A DNA stretch of 64,000 bases, taken from positions 4,949,792 to 5,013,791 of the forward strand of contig CM035351.1 of NCBI GenBank assembly GCA_020137815.1, in the 5' to 3' direction. The position numbers and the translations under genes are program-made. Positions 52,339 through 63,469 of this stretch are shown here, one piece after another (the first letter of the stretch is position 1; every line of letters starts with the position of its first letter). Below the pieces are notes generated by a model that was not told the origin of the DNA, did no database searches, and saw only the letters and a program-made list of their open reading frames with translations. Source of the stretch: Hormiphora californensis. Lineage: Eukaryota > Ctenophora > Tentaculata > Cydippida > Pleurobrachiidae.

Positions 52339-52550
52339 GGCTGGTGAGGTAGTAAGAGATTAGTCATTAGGGCTAGGGTGCAATATAGAGATATTGGGGA
52401 CGGGTAGGGGAGGGGCTAGCTGCTAGCAGCTGTAGTGGGGTTAGAGAGATAGGGGAGATACGTTCGGGCCTCGGGGTTGGGGGACATGGGGTAGTAGTTT
52501 GTGATGATTAGATGGGGAAGCAATGGGGCTCGGGAATGTGATAGTTGAAG

Positions 52551-52599
52551 ATTACACCGGGTTTCAGAGTGTAACTAGCACCCTGAACCCCGGTGTAAT
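52551..52599. repeat. 49-bp hairpin upstream of ATP synthase gamma
   Basis: ATTACACCGGG and CTGA mirrored as CCCGGTGTAAT around a loop of about 18. It lies in the 500-base gap between the thioredoxin stop and the ATP synthase start. Function unknown. Confidence 0.6.
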
Positions 52600-52847
52600 A
52601 CTGCTAAACCTGTAATGGGCTAATTGCTGAAAATAGGGAAATGATTGGTTGGGCTGTGGTCAAAAGAAAATGGAATCAACTGTTGTGAAAGAAGTCTTAA
52701 AGAAAGATGTAATATATTCTATACTGTAAAAGGATGTATCGTAAAAAGATGCAATCTTAAAAAGATTCTTTTAACATGTTCAAATAAATATGAGTAGATA
52801 AAAACTAATCTGTCCGCACAAATACACACACACACTTGGGTGGGTAT

Positions 52848-53168
52848 CTATTTGTTTGCGCTGATGGCTTCCCTCAGTTTCGACTCAGCAGCGCCCTCTA
52901 CGGTCGCCAGTACCTTTCCACCCTTGTACACTTTGAAGGTAGGCATACAGCTGATTTCAGCATGTGAAGTTGCCTCGTCGTTCTTGTCCACGTCCACCTT
53001 GAAGAAAAGCACGTCGCTCATCTCTTCAGCCATCTTCCCGAAGGTGGGGGCAAAATTGATGCAAGGTCCGCACCAAGTAGCCCAGAAATCAACAACGACA
53101 AGTTTGCCGGGTTCTGCTCCAAGAACCTTACTCGTGAATGCTTCGTAGGTATCGAGTTGTTCGGGCAT
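52848..53168 (-). CDS. TXN: Thioredoxin
   Basis: Cytosolic disulfide reductase of 106 residues, the usual thioredoxin length. The active site WCGPC is at 32-36 within KLVVVDFWATWCGPC; the cis-proline loop ISCMPTFKVYKGG and C-terminal helix are present. I start at ATG 53168 (MPEQLDTYEAF), because the frame upstream contains a TTTTAG splice acceptor just before CCCAATTCC, which suggests a 5' UTR intron rather than a longer protein. No signal or mitochondrial presequence. It lies 509 bases upstream of the ATP synthase start codon, on the same strand. Confidence 0.95.
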   Translation of the reverse strand: MPEQLDTYEAFTSKVLGAEPGKLVVVDFWATWCGPCINFAPTFGKMAEEMSDVLFFKVDVDKNDEATSHAEISCMPTFKVYKGGKVLATVEGAAESKLREAISANK

Positions 53169-53565
53169 GCTGAGGAATTGGGCTAAAACAGGAAGAGAAA
53201 GTTGATACAATGCTCAATCATTTGACATGCAGGTGCAATGCAAGATGGGCAATTATTTATTACATCAATTCAACATTGAATAAGCGGTGAAGATCGGACA
53301 AGGAATGGGAGATTATTATCACAAAGGCACCTACAGGCTACATATGACAAAGAAATTAGCACGAAAAGAGGAAACCATTACAAACAGAGTCGACAGATAA
53401 CCAACGAGAGGTACCACAGCGTTTGAACTTTGATGGTCTGAGAAACGTTGAAATTAAAAAATAAAGTGCGTTTCAAACGACTTGACCTGAGATTCCTGGA
53501 AATTCAGGATTTCCCCTATCAGGGTATACTCCTTCCTGCAACAGCTCCCGTTCTTTGCTGAACTA

Positions 53566-54318
53566 TCTACATACACAACTAACAGCGGGCATACCCTGGA
53601 AGCATCTCCATGGGTTAGAGACCTCGGTGTTATTGTAGATGCTGGAATGACGTGGTCGGAGCACATAGGAAGAACTGTATCCAGGGCTCGGCAGACGTGT
53701 GGATGGACACTCAGCGTCTTTAAAAGTCGTGACAGAACAGTCATGCTTACCCTGTACAAATCACTCATACGATCCATACTCGACTATTGCAGCCCACTAT
53801 GGGCGCCAGTAGCTATTGGCCAGATACAGCTGGTTGAGTCGGTACAACGAACATTTACCTCCCGTATTTCAAATATGGGAGAACTGAACTACTGGGAGAG
53901 ACTCAAGGACTTGCATCTCATGTCCATTCAGCGACGCCACGAACGTTATTTCATGATCTATATGTTCAAGCTAAGGATGAGTCTAGTACCAAATGACATT
54001 GGGATCATAATTGAAGATACCGGTCGTTGCGGATTCAAGGCTAGGGTACCCGCTCCGCCTGTTTCCAAGTCTGCTAAAATCCAGTCATTGTACGATCGCT
54101 CCTTTTCCACTAGAGGTCCTAAGCTATGGAACTGCCTGCCTAAACCGGTCCGAGATCAGACTGAGATGGAGAAATTTAAGTCCGAGCTAGGCGCTTTTCT
54201 GGCCCAAATTCCAGACGAGCCACCAACACCTGGGTATGTGCGGGCGAATAACAACTCAGTGTTGGATTGGACCATGGGAGGTCGATGGAAATTCGATAGA
54301 ACTGTATGGGCATTGTGA
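53566..54318 (+). pseudogene. 5'-truncated LINE reverse transcriptase, C-terminal part
   Basis: The open frame from about 53566 carries WVRDLGVIVDAGMTWSEHI, SLIRSILDYCSPLWAP, ELNYWERLKDLHLMSIQRR and the terminal IPDEPPTPGYVRANNNSVLD, the same architecture as the copy at 13868-14690 but clearly diverged, so they are different families of one clade. The catalytic palm and everything 5' are missing; bases 53465-53560 seem to be a further degraded part in another frame. The 3' tail is annotated at 54525-54655. Confidence 0.88.
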
Positions 54319-54524
54319 GTGACACTAAATCTTGGTGCTTAGGCACTGTGGTGTGGTCAATGGGCACGAGCTTGCTCGCTTGTTTCATTATCTTTATAAT
54401 GTTACATTAATGCCTACGCTACATTGAAGAGGGTGCGTCCGCGAAACTCCGGCCACCTGAAGAAAGAAGAGACGAGAGTGTTGGACGTAGATTTTGTTAA
54501 AATGAATTGCGTTTAAGTTTTTAA

Positions 54525-54655
54525 TCTAATTTTATTAAACTAATAATTGAACTTTTGTACTGTAAAATAAAGTCAGTTTTAAATGTGTGTTCTTGAGAGG
54601 TGGTCATGTTTTGTTGATAGCCTTAATTATTTTTCAAGTTTCAAGTTTCAAGTTT
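54525..54655 (+). mobile_element. LINE 3' terminal sequence with (TTTCAAG)n tail
   Basis: Lies about 200 bases past the reverse-transcriptase stop and ends in three TTTCAAG units. It is repeated at 42231-42367. CR1/L2-type LINEs end in short microsatellite tails, so this is probably the true 3' end of the element. Confidence 0.75.
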
Positions 54656-55593
54656 CCCCTTTGTAAATACACGCGCAATGCGCCAAATTCCAAGAATTAC
54701 GGGTCAAGTCGCTTGAAACGGACTTTAGTTATATACCACACTGACACAGTTTTAATTACAGACAACTCGGTTTCCTTCATTTGAAAGGGACTGCAGACTG
54801 CAGCAGACTGCCTGCTCCTAGCACGGTCAAAGAGTTGACTGTTGAGCAGATTGAGACTTGAGAGCACCCGCACACGTGTTCCTTTTTCAAGCTCTTAAAC
54901 CTACACCCTCATTGCTCGAAGTGTTGATCTTGGTAGGGTAACCGTTCACGAATGCTACTGACCCTATTGGAGTCGGGATAAAACAGCACTTCTCACGGCT
55001 AACGGTTAGCCGCCAACCACTAAACTAAAAAGATAGGATTCAAGTCAATATCATGAGACATGAACGCAAAAAAGAAATTTTGGCCGCAGTTATAAAAAAG
55101 TACTGGAAAACAGAATAAATTATCCACACACCGTCATACTCTCATACTCCCTCTCTCTGCTCACTTGTCTCGAAAGTCTACATCTTCCACACTGACTGGG
55201 ACAACCCTTCTCTTGGTTCCCCGAAGCGCAACAAGAGTTGATCTTAACAAACTGAATCGTGTCTTTTCTCGTGAAAAAAAAAACTAAAATGGCCGGTTTG
55301 AAAAACGAGAAAAGAAATTTTGATTTTGAAAACTTGAAACCAGTCGCGCGCCCGAATCATACATTTTAAAATGCTGAATATTAAACGTAACGCGCAAATT
55401 TTATTCATGAACCGCTGCATTACTCGCGCGCTTTACTTTTCAAAGCTTTTTGCTGGTCAAAAACAAAGCTGAAAAACCGTTTTAACCCCGGTTTCCGGGC
55501 TTTTTTCGCTGTTTGACAAGGTACACGAAGTGTAATCCATGTAATTTATCCGCTATCACTGCCACTTTTATTCTAAACTAATATTTTTAGCTG
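54656..55593. other. Upstream region of the sorting nexin gene
   Basis: No exon recognised. Ends in TATTTTTAG just before CTGATGG, a possible splice acceptor of a 5' UTR intron, so the promoter is probably further upstream. Confidence 0.5.
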
Positions 55594-58232
55594 ATGGATG
55601 GCCAGGGCGATTTGAATGACTCTCTAGACCCCGAGGAACCTTTAAAACACGAGGCAACTTCGGAGGAACTTCAACCTGCAACCAGTGCAGCACTCCAGCC
55701 TGTGTCGTTAGACGATGAAGAGTTGATAAAAGGAGGACCTCCCGAAATACGGGAGGAAACGTTGCCTTCTGAGATTCCCGAAGTGCCTGTCCAAGACTTG
55801 GACACTGAGGATAGTTCACGGCGAACTCCCTCCACACCCAAGGAAAATCCGTTCAACGATATGTTAGTCGCTGAATCAAGCCGATATGAGGAGGAGGCGG
55901 AGATACCTAAATCAAGTCCGATTCCCGATAGTTCCCCTGTCGAGCCTGCTGCAGAAGACCTTGCTGCTATTGGCCAACCTCCAGTAGATACTGCAGAAGA
56001 AGATGCAGCAGAAGATGCAGGTCCACCATCTGTAGAATCAACACCAGAGGAAACTCAGGTAGACCAAGAACCCGCCGAGGTACCTTCGATAGAAACTGCA
56101 GAAGAAGTCGCACCACAGGGTAGTAATACACCAGAAGACTCTTCGGTAAACTCTGCAGAAACATCAGGAGAAGGTTCGCCTACTCTAGAGACGACACCAT
56201 CGCCAACACAAGATGAAGCAGCTGAGGAAGCAGCCCCTGTCAAACCCTCCCCCATGGTCGTATCAGTGGGGACTATCAAGTTTAACGGCAACAACCATTA
56301 CGAAGACATCAATATCATGTCCAAGGGGGATGCACCTCCCGCTCAGGAACAGCCCCCTCCCGTTGATGAAAATAAAGAATTTGAGAGTCTTCGAGATATC
56401 CGGTTTTCATCAATAAGTATGTATGACAAGCCACATTTCGAGGAAGATATAGAAGTGACTGTGGACGATGCCCAAAAACACGCAGCAGAGAGTTTTGTGT
56501 CATATCGTGTTATCACCAAGACAACACGAGAGAGTTTTAACCAGGAGGAATTCCACGTGAGACGGAGATATAATGATTTCCATTGGCTCGGTAATGTCCT
56601 AACACAGCAATACCCCTCACATATCATCCCTCCTCTACCCCAAAAGAAAGTGTTCAATAAGTACGATCCGAGCTTCCTGCGTCTCAGACAACTCGCACTG
56701 AACAAGTTTCTCCGGAGAATAGCTGAGCACCCCATCCTCAGTACCAGTGAGCATTTCTTTATCTTCCTCTCCGCCCGTCAAATCGAACTGGAGGAGTGCA
56801 AGAGGACGACTCAGCTGAAAAAGTTTAACATGCCCCAGATACCAGTATCAGATGTTGAGAATCCCTTCAGTGAGACCTCTGAGTACCTGGAGTCCTTTGG
56901 AAAGATCCTTAACTCCCTGTCTACTGAGTCGGGGAGGTTACATAAAGAGCAAACTGAGTTATCTTCCACTCTCATGACCCTTCCGCCGAGTCTGATGCTG
57001 TGGGCAAACTCTGAGGTAAGGGTTGGCATGGTTGATATTACACAGATCGGCTTTCCACATCGGCTTTTCTTTGCCAAAAACATGTTAGTTTTGTTCCTAA
57101 ACTCCACTAAATATGTAACACACTCTGAATCACAGGAGGAGATTGAGCCGATGTTGAACAAGTTTGGTGAGGGTATTGGGAAGGTGAACGAGGGGATGGA
57201 GGAGATGGTAGACCTAAAGGAGGAGATGTTCAATGAGAGTATTAAGGAGTATCAGAGATACGTAACGACTGTAAAGAGTGTCTTGAAACATCGGGACAAC
57301 CTACAGGTAACAATGGGGGACCGAGACTCCTCTTCTCTTCTAAGATGAGTATTGAGTCATACTATTATTAAAGCAAATAGGGAAATGATGGGTGACGTTT
57401 TTTTACCAAATATGGCATTTTGCACGTAGGGCGAACGGGTTTGCTAGTATTCTAAATTTGAGACTCTAAAAGAAGGGATAATTATAGCCCAGTAGCTGAG
57501 TCAATCATGTTACCCCTCTTGTGTGCTACTTTACAGGGCTGCATTGTAAAACTAAGTACCCCTCCAGGTTGAAAAGAACTTCTACACAGCATCAGTGTTA
57601 AACAAACAGAAAGATTTGGAAAAGTTGGAGGCCAGCGAACCAGGGAAATCGTTTGCAACGTTTTTTGGAAAATCTCCTATACAGGTTTGGCTTGATAAAA
57701 GACTCTTGTACACACTGTTAAACATGTTAAATGTATGAACAATAACTTCAACTCTAGGCAATAGCTCAATTGTAAATCATTTGTACTTCCAGAAAACTAG
57801 TTTCTTGTTGACCCTGTATATTGTTTATTCCAGGTTAAAGAGGAGAAGATGAGTAAGTTACAGCAGGAAATAACTACACTCAGTAATGAAGGAGAGGTGA
57901 GTGTGAATTATACACAGGTTTACTGTTCTTGAAAACAGAGTATTTGGACTGAGAGAGATATCAATTGATTTCTCAACAGCTGATCCTCAAGCTACATACA
58001 CCTCCCTCATTCCCCTGCAGAGAGCTAACAATTACCTCTTTCTCTCCAGAGAGCGGGAGATGCCCTGGTGGTGGCTAGTGCTGCAGTCCGATCTGACATT
58101 GAACGATGGAACATTAACAAAGAGAAAGACTGCCGAGCATTATTCTCTAATCTCTCCAGTGCACACATCGACTTCTACAACAAATCTATTGCAGTGTGGC
58201 AGGACCTGGTTACATCGATTGATAGGGACTGA
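55594..58232 (+). CDS. SNX7/SNX30: Sorting nexin 7/30-type PX-BAR protein
   Basis: Endosomal phosphoinositide-binding protein; SNX7/30 pair with SNX4 in recycling and autophagy. Four exons (55594-57306, 57568-57684, 57834-57896, 58050-58232) give about 691 residues, longer than the usual 390-440 because of an acidic Pro/Glu/Ala/Thr-rich N-terminal extension of about 270 residues. The PX domain (about 284-400) starts IEVTVDDAQ and contains SYRVITKTTRESF, RRRYNDFHWL, IIPPLPQK, and FLRRIAEHPILSTSEHF, retaining the Arg and Tyr of the RRY(N/Q)DF lipid pocket. The rest is a helical BAR-like region, with an internal EKNFYTASVLNKQKDLEKLE segment, and ends with WQDLVTSIDRD. The single large first exon contrasts with the small 3' exons. 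Confidence 0.88.
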
Positions 58233-58705
58233 AGGGTTTATTGTGTTGTTGGGAGGGTTTATTTTGTTTAGAAACTCTGTAAAAATCGTAGTGGAAGGTT
58301 TGTTAGTCACTTCGCAGTTTTGTGTGTCCCTTGATTCAGATGATACACGCCTCACACGGATATAAATTGCAGCGTCCAGTGTATGTGTGTGTATAAATTT
58401 TAGAGTTTTCAAAGTTTTAATCCATGTTGTACATGTTGTAACGTGCTTTTATGATGATATGATACTTGATGATTTACCCTTTTTTCTCTTTGTGCTGTAT
58501 ACTTTTTGTTGAATGTTACCAAAGATTCAGATTTCTCTCAATTTGTCTCATAATGGGGGTCTCGTCTCCCTTCCTGAAAAGGTTTCGCCGTTGCTCCCCT
58601 CTCTGAACAAAATAAATTGGACATTTTATTCGATTCCTCAGAACTGCCTCAAAGAAAGCAAAGTTCAATTATGTCACCCTCTCTAAACCTCTAACCCCTC
58701 TCTTC

Positions 58706-59883
58706 ATGATAGAAATCTACATGGTATTTGTTTGTGTGGAGTGTGGGGCAGATGCTCCCTATCTCTGTGAACAGATATCCCGATCAGTCCTCAAGTTATC
58801 ACAGTGTGAGAAATGTGAGGGAGTGGTCGATAAGTACATAGAGTGGGACGGGGTGCTGGTGTTGCTAGATATGCTACTGTTGAGAACAAATGTCTACCGT
58901 CATGTCCTTTTCAACCGCAGGTAGGGAGTTGTAGTTTGTATTTGAGTTGTCAATTCGGAAGCATAACCTTGTATATTTGGTATTTGTATATTTGGCACTT
59001 GTTATGTTCTAACCCGGGGCGCGGGAAGAGAGGGTGAGACAGGGCAACTTGGCAGTGTATAATGGTTATTCGACCCGCACTGTATCACACAATGTCTCAG
59101 GAAGATAGGTATTGATAAGACAGTCTACACAAAGTACAGTAATGGAACCCACCCTACAACCCCTCCTACCCTTACCCCCACCGCCTTCTATTTCAAACAC
59201 AGACTTCTCGTGGTGTTCATGTTTTGTGTCTTTGCTGACACATACACTCTCTGGCTACACAGTAAAAACACTGCGGGGAAGATCAATCTCCAGGTATTCT
59301 ACTTGGTGGGATGGGTTTAGTGATATACACATCGTGTACCAAAACTGCGTTGGTTTGCATCCATGATCCAATAGCTGACATTCCACTACAAAACCAAATC
59401 CAACTTGTATCTAAGTTCTAACACTGTGCATTCCCACAGGTTTTGGAGATGCACTTCATGGTAAAATGTGTGGAAGTTCTCACCCAAACCCTCTCTTTCT
59501 ACCTGACCATAACGCTCCTTAGCGTTACCCTTCTCCGGATTCGCTCTCTCAACAACATTCTTGTTTCCATGGTGATCTCCTCCTTCGCAAAGTTATTCGC
59601 GATACCAAGTGCCATGTGGTCCCAAAACACCAACCTCCTCATCCTGTCCTACGTGCTGGTCCTGGTTAATAATAGTGTGGCATTAAGGGTTCTCAGTGGA
59701 AGGATAGGACCCTCAGCGTGTGTTGTTGTTTGTGCGTTTTTGGTTGAGCGTTACACTGCCAATCATTTCGGGAACAATTTCCCCTGGGATTCTGTTGAAG
59801 TGTTCCAGCGGACTGTCAGACATTCAATTGAGTTTTTTAGGGGTGGAGTTGAGGTGTATCCTCAACAGTCTATTGAATTGTGA
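58706..59883 (+). CDS. ARV1: ARV1, ER sterol/GPI-homeostasis membrane protein
   Basis: ER membrane protein implicated in sterol trafficking and GPI synthesis. Three exons (58706-58920, 59101-59293, 59440-59883) give 283 residues, as in human ARV1. The ARV1 homology domain starts FVCVECGAD, with a four-Cys zinc site CVEC...CEKC, then VVDKYIEWDGVLVLLDMLLL and VYRHVLFN. Several membrane segments follow (VVFMFCVFADTYTLWL; LSFYLTITLLSVTLL; ILSYVLVLVNNSVALRVL). The start could be 58706 or the ATG at 58721, which would begin MVFVCVECG and matches the family better. It follows the SNX stop by 474 bases and precedes the KCTD start by 139. Confidence 0.93.
58998..59047. repeat. Short dispersed repeat, CTTGCTCGACC family, inverted copy
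   Basis: CTTGTTATGTTCTAACCC, GGGGCGCGGG core and a diverged GGGTGAGACAGGG end; the reverse complement of the form at 51729. In ARV1 intron 1. Confidence 0.65.
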
Positions 59884-60021
59884 ATTGTGATGTGTTTAGT
59901 TGATTATTTCTTTTTTCAGTATTTCTTCACAAAATGGTGTCATATTTCACTGTGTTTTGTACCTTTCCTCCCCGTTACCAACTCTCATATTGTGATTTCT
60001 CCCAGTAGTAGTAGCCGCCAC

Positions 60022-63000
60022 ATGAGTGAGATACCGGTCGTCGAAACATCTCCTGTTCGACTTGACAAGTAAGTGAATTGTGTGTAACTGACAAGTCAGA
60101 ATGGGGGCTATACTAGCTAATTCTTGCCTTGCTCGACCCTGTTTCCCCGCGCCCCACCTGGGAAACAACTTTGTAAAAGAGGTTTAGAACATAACAAGCT
60201 GATTCACAGTTAACCCTCCCTCAGTGGCGGTAAGAAGTATGTGCGGATTAATGTGGGAGGATCTCTCTTCCAAGCAACACTACAAACACTCGTCTCATCC
60301 AGACCAACACAAGACTCAATGTTACAGAGAATGTTTAGTGGAACCGTCGATATTCTTGTTGACTCAGAGGGTAGGGTGTTTGTTGTTTGTTTGTTCGTTT
60401 GTCTGTTTGTTTGTTTGTTTGTTTGTTTGTTTGTTTGTTTGTTTGTTTGTTTGTTTGTTTGTTTGTTTGTTTCTTTGTTTGTTTGTTTGTTTCTTTGTCT
60501 GTTTGCTTGTTTGTTTGTTTGTTTGTTTGTTTGTTTGTTTGTTTGTTTGTTTCTTTGTCTGTTTGCTTGTTTGTTTGTTTGTTTGTTTGTTTCTTTGTTT
60601 CTTTGTTTCTTTGATTGTTTGATTGTTTGTTTGTTGATTAGGTATTACTAGACTTGTTCAAACACAACACATTACACTTGTTGTCTAGGTTATGTGTTGA
60701 TTGACAGGGATGGGAAGCACTTTGGTACGATCCTCAACTACCTACGGGATGGGACAATTAGGCTACCCACCAACAAACAGGAGCTTCATGAACTTTTGGT
60801 AAGTCTTTACCATAACGAGAAAGCTAGTGTCTACTGGTTTTCAGGAGATAGTTTCTTAATCCCTCCTGAATTTTAATGAACTGTAATTTCCTAATCCCTC
60901 TTCCAAATTCTCACTCCACCCTAAATGTTCTTCCTGCATCTTCTATATTGTTTCTTTTCCAGAAAGAGGCCCAGTTCTATCTACTTGAGGATGTTGTTAG
61001 GCAGTGCCAAGCAGTGATAGAGAGAGATAACCTGGATAACACCGATGCCATCCTTCACGACAGTTTTAAATTTACTATCCCCGTTCTAACCCGAGCTACC
61101 CACGAAAAGTTCTTCCTTCAGCTGAGCAAGAAGATACCGGTTATCCGTTTTGCCTACAATCGAGGAAACAATAAATACTCATACACCGAGTACGTTTGTC
61201 ATGATCTGGTTAGGGGTGGGGGTGTGGGTGTGGGGTTTACCATTCTGTCAATTACAGTACTAGCAAAGGAAGTGACAAGTATCCAATCTCGCGCCCTAGT
61301 ACTACTCACATGACATATTGGACAGTCCACACTAACACCATCACCTCCCCTCAGAAAGTCAGATAACACGCTGTTGTGCAATATTGAACTATTCGATAAG
61401 TTATCCTCCCAGCACCATCACCGACTCTGCTTTATCCGGGATCTGAGTGGCCGAAATGAAATCTGCTGCTGGACCTTCTATGGAGATGGCCGCATGCTCA
61501 GCGAGGTATGTAGTACTGCTACTAGTAGACGTAACAAAATTGATATTATGAAATCGTGTGGACTCCGAGACAGACAAACTGATACTATCCGAGACGATTT
61601 TGCTAAGTTTTACCCAACAATAGATACTGCCTATCTTATCTTGGATACTTAATAATACTACACAGAATATCTATGTTAATGGTTTAAAGCAAGCAAAGCA
61701 AAGCAAGGCGACTATGATAAATCCAATATCGATTGTAAGGGTGCTCATATCTGATATCCCTTTCTATGGCGTTTTAGCCACGGTACCTGGTACAGACTTC
61801 TCTGCAACATAGCTATAGCCGTAGGTTGGTGGACTAGACGATGTATGCGTTGTTACATACTGCTAACCCCTCTTTCATTACCTGTTGGTTTTGCCCGATA
61901 GCTATCCGTTGCTCTGTCGGAAAGGTGAAATAGGATCTTCTTCACCGCATCTTTGCCCCATTTCGTTACACATTTACCTTTACTACTGTCAGTACTGAAC
62001 CGGAAGTTCAGAACCTCCACCTCATTACACTCTATAGTTAGGGTGGTGGTCGTCTTTCGGAAAGTCCAAATCTTGTTAACTTCCTCGTCTGGTTGTACTG
62101 GGAGTTCAGTCTGGCCTTTACAGTTGCCAATTCTGTAAACCATAGGTGAGCTGAACCTCACATAGATCATTCCAACCCCTTGCTCATCTGCAGTGTATAC
62201 TGGCATCCAGAGCTGGTGCCCACTCCCGATAGTAGAGTCGGTTTTGATTTGAAGAGGGGTGCTCTCCAGATCAAATGGGATGTATTTGTTACGCACAACT
62301 GGACTCCACGCTGAAATAATTGTTTTGGTCACATAGCTCTTGATATTAGATATACAGTCGGACCCCGATTTAGGGACACCCTCGGGGGAAAGGCTCTTGT
62401 CCACTAAATCGGGGTGTCCACTAAATCGGGGTCAAATAAGGTTAGTTTCCTATATCGGGGGAAAAAATCCTGTCCCTAAATCGGGGTGCCACTAAATCGG
62501 GGGCCCCTAAATCGGGGTCCGACTGTATATATGCTGACGATGTTTTCTGATGTTTTCTGTCCATGAAGCAATGGTACCATGAGAAACACTTTTTGGTGTC
62601 ATGGATACGAGAAATATGGACTCACCATCTGTTGTGATGAACAAAACGAGAAAAATAAAAATCCTCATCTTGACGACACAGCAGTCACTTGATAGTTGGG
62701 CTGGGTCGGTAGTTGAAGAGTGCCTACTTGTCACTTGATGGGTTTTATATGATGTATTGATGGCTATTGTGTTTGAAGTTTGAACTAAGCGACAGAAAAC
62801 ACAAACGATCAGAGAAATCCTTTTGTAAAGACTAGATGATGTTCCCTTCAATGGGTGATGGCATTTCACGTGTTACAGACGCTGAGCTATTCTTGGGCAG
62901 ACACTAGTTCAAACGAAAAAAAAACAATGAAAACGGGTGTGGTGAGAGCTCTTTTGCTTTAGTAATCTTCCCGCTAGCTCTATTGATTATCTGTCTGTGC

Positions 63001-63469
63001 ACTCTAGCTCTCTCTTTAGGTGGGCGGGGAATAGGAAGGTTTATAATGGCGATGCTCTCTTTTCGCATCTCTTATCTCTGAGACATTTATTTGCAATTAG
63101 GATACCATTATGATAACCTGCTTCTAAACCTTCCCGTCTTCTCCCACGTTACCCTGCTTCTAAACCCCCCCGTCTTCTCCCAGATATCCTGCTTCTAACC
63201 CCCCTTCTCCTCCCAAAAACCCTGCTTCCAAACCCCCCCTTCTACTCCCAGGTTACCATGCTTCTAAACCCCCTCCCTTCTCCTAGATATCCTGCACCTC
63301 GATCATGTACGCGACAGAAAGAAAACAGACGAAGATAGAGTTTCCGGAGGCCAAGATCTTGGAGGAAACGCTCAATTGTACCCTCTACCAAACCAGTGAA
63401 ACACCAGACAGTTCAGTTGAGGGGGGCAGTGCGTACCCCAAACATTATGAGGACAATGCCCCCATGTAG
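60022..63469 (+). CDS. KCTD10: BTB adaptor of the KCTD10/KCTD13/TNFAIP1 (BACURD) family
   Basis: Substrate adaptor for Cullin-3 ubiquitin ligases; the family targets RhoA. Six exons in phase (60022-60068, 60225-60370, 60689-60798, 60963-61189, 61355-61505, 63287-63469) give about 287 residues. The T1-type BTB domain reads [20 protein letters not shown], then [40 protein letters not shown] and [18 protein letters not shown]. The C-terminal half contains [20 protein letters not shown] and [16 protein letters not shown], and exon 6 continues [20 protein letters not shown], matching BACURD proteins closely, which proves the 1.78-kb last intron. Reading through the donor at 61505 would instead add an unrelated tail to 61650. 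The gene corresponds to the common ancestor of the three vertebrate paralogues. Confidence 0.94.
60128..60198. repeat. Short dispersed repeat, CTTGCTCGACC family
   Basis: CTTGCTCGACCCTGTTTCC, core CGCGCCCC, 3' end TTTAGAACATAACAAG; contains an extra 24 bases relative to the copy at 51729. Intron 1 of the KCTD gene. Confidence 0.7.
60371..60640. repeat. (TTTG)n microsatellite
   Basis: About 270 bases of GTTT tetranucleotides with CTTT, GTCT and GCTT variants in KCTD intron 2. The ORFs rich in Phe-Val-Cys-Leu are artefacts of the repeat. Confidence 0.95.
61853..62668 (-). CDS. Small secreted protein nested antisense in KCTD intron
   Basis: Exon 1 (62668-62626) encodes a signal peptide [15 protein letters not shown]. 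Exon 2 ends at 61853 and encodes about 180 residues including [60 protein letters not shown] and [21 protein letters not shown] recognise the general pattern from uncharacterised animal secreted proteins but know no function. The only acceptor preserving phase lies inside the MITE at 62403 (TTTAG|TGGACAAG), which would make 17 or so residues MITE-derived. Two Cys and a beta-rich composition suggest a compact extracellular domain. The whole gene lies in the last intron of the KCTD gene on the opposite strand. Confidence 0.65.
62355..62525. mobile_element. MITE, CAGTCGGACCCCGATTTA family, copy 3
   Basis: 171 bp with terminal inverted repeats CAGTCGGACCCCGATTTAGG and TA at both outer flanks (62353-62354, 62526-62527), the TA duplication of Tc1/mariner-type elements. 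Internal ATCGGGG repeats are similar to copy 1 in reverse orientation. It sits in the intron and probably part of exon 2 of the nested antisense gene. Confidence 0.88.
63113..63300 (+). repeat. Degenerate tandem repeat overlapping the KCTD exon 6 acceptor
   Basis: Four to five units of roughly 40 bases of the form CCTGCTTCTAAACCCCCC followed by CTTCTCCCAGATAT. The last unit is the real splice acceptor (TTCTCCTAG at 63278-63286) and the first bases of exon 6 (ATATCCTGCACC). Upstream units carry alternative CCCAG sites. Confidence 0.8.

Noticed and set aside
60224-60651. FVCLFVCL-repeat ORFs
   Set aside because: They result from reading a KCTD exon into a (TTTG)n microsatellite intron.
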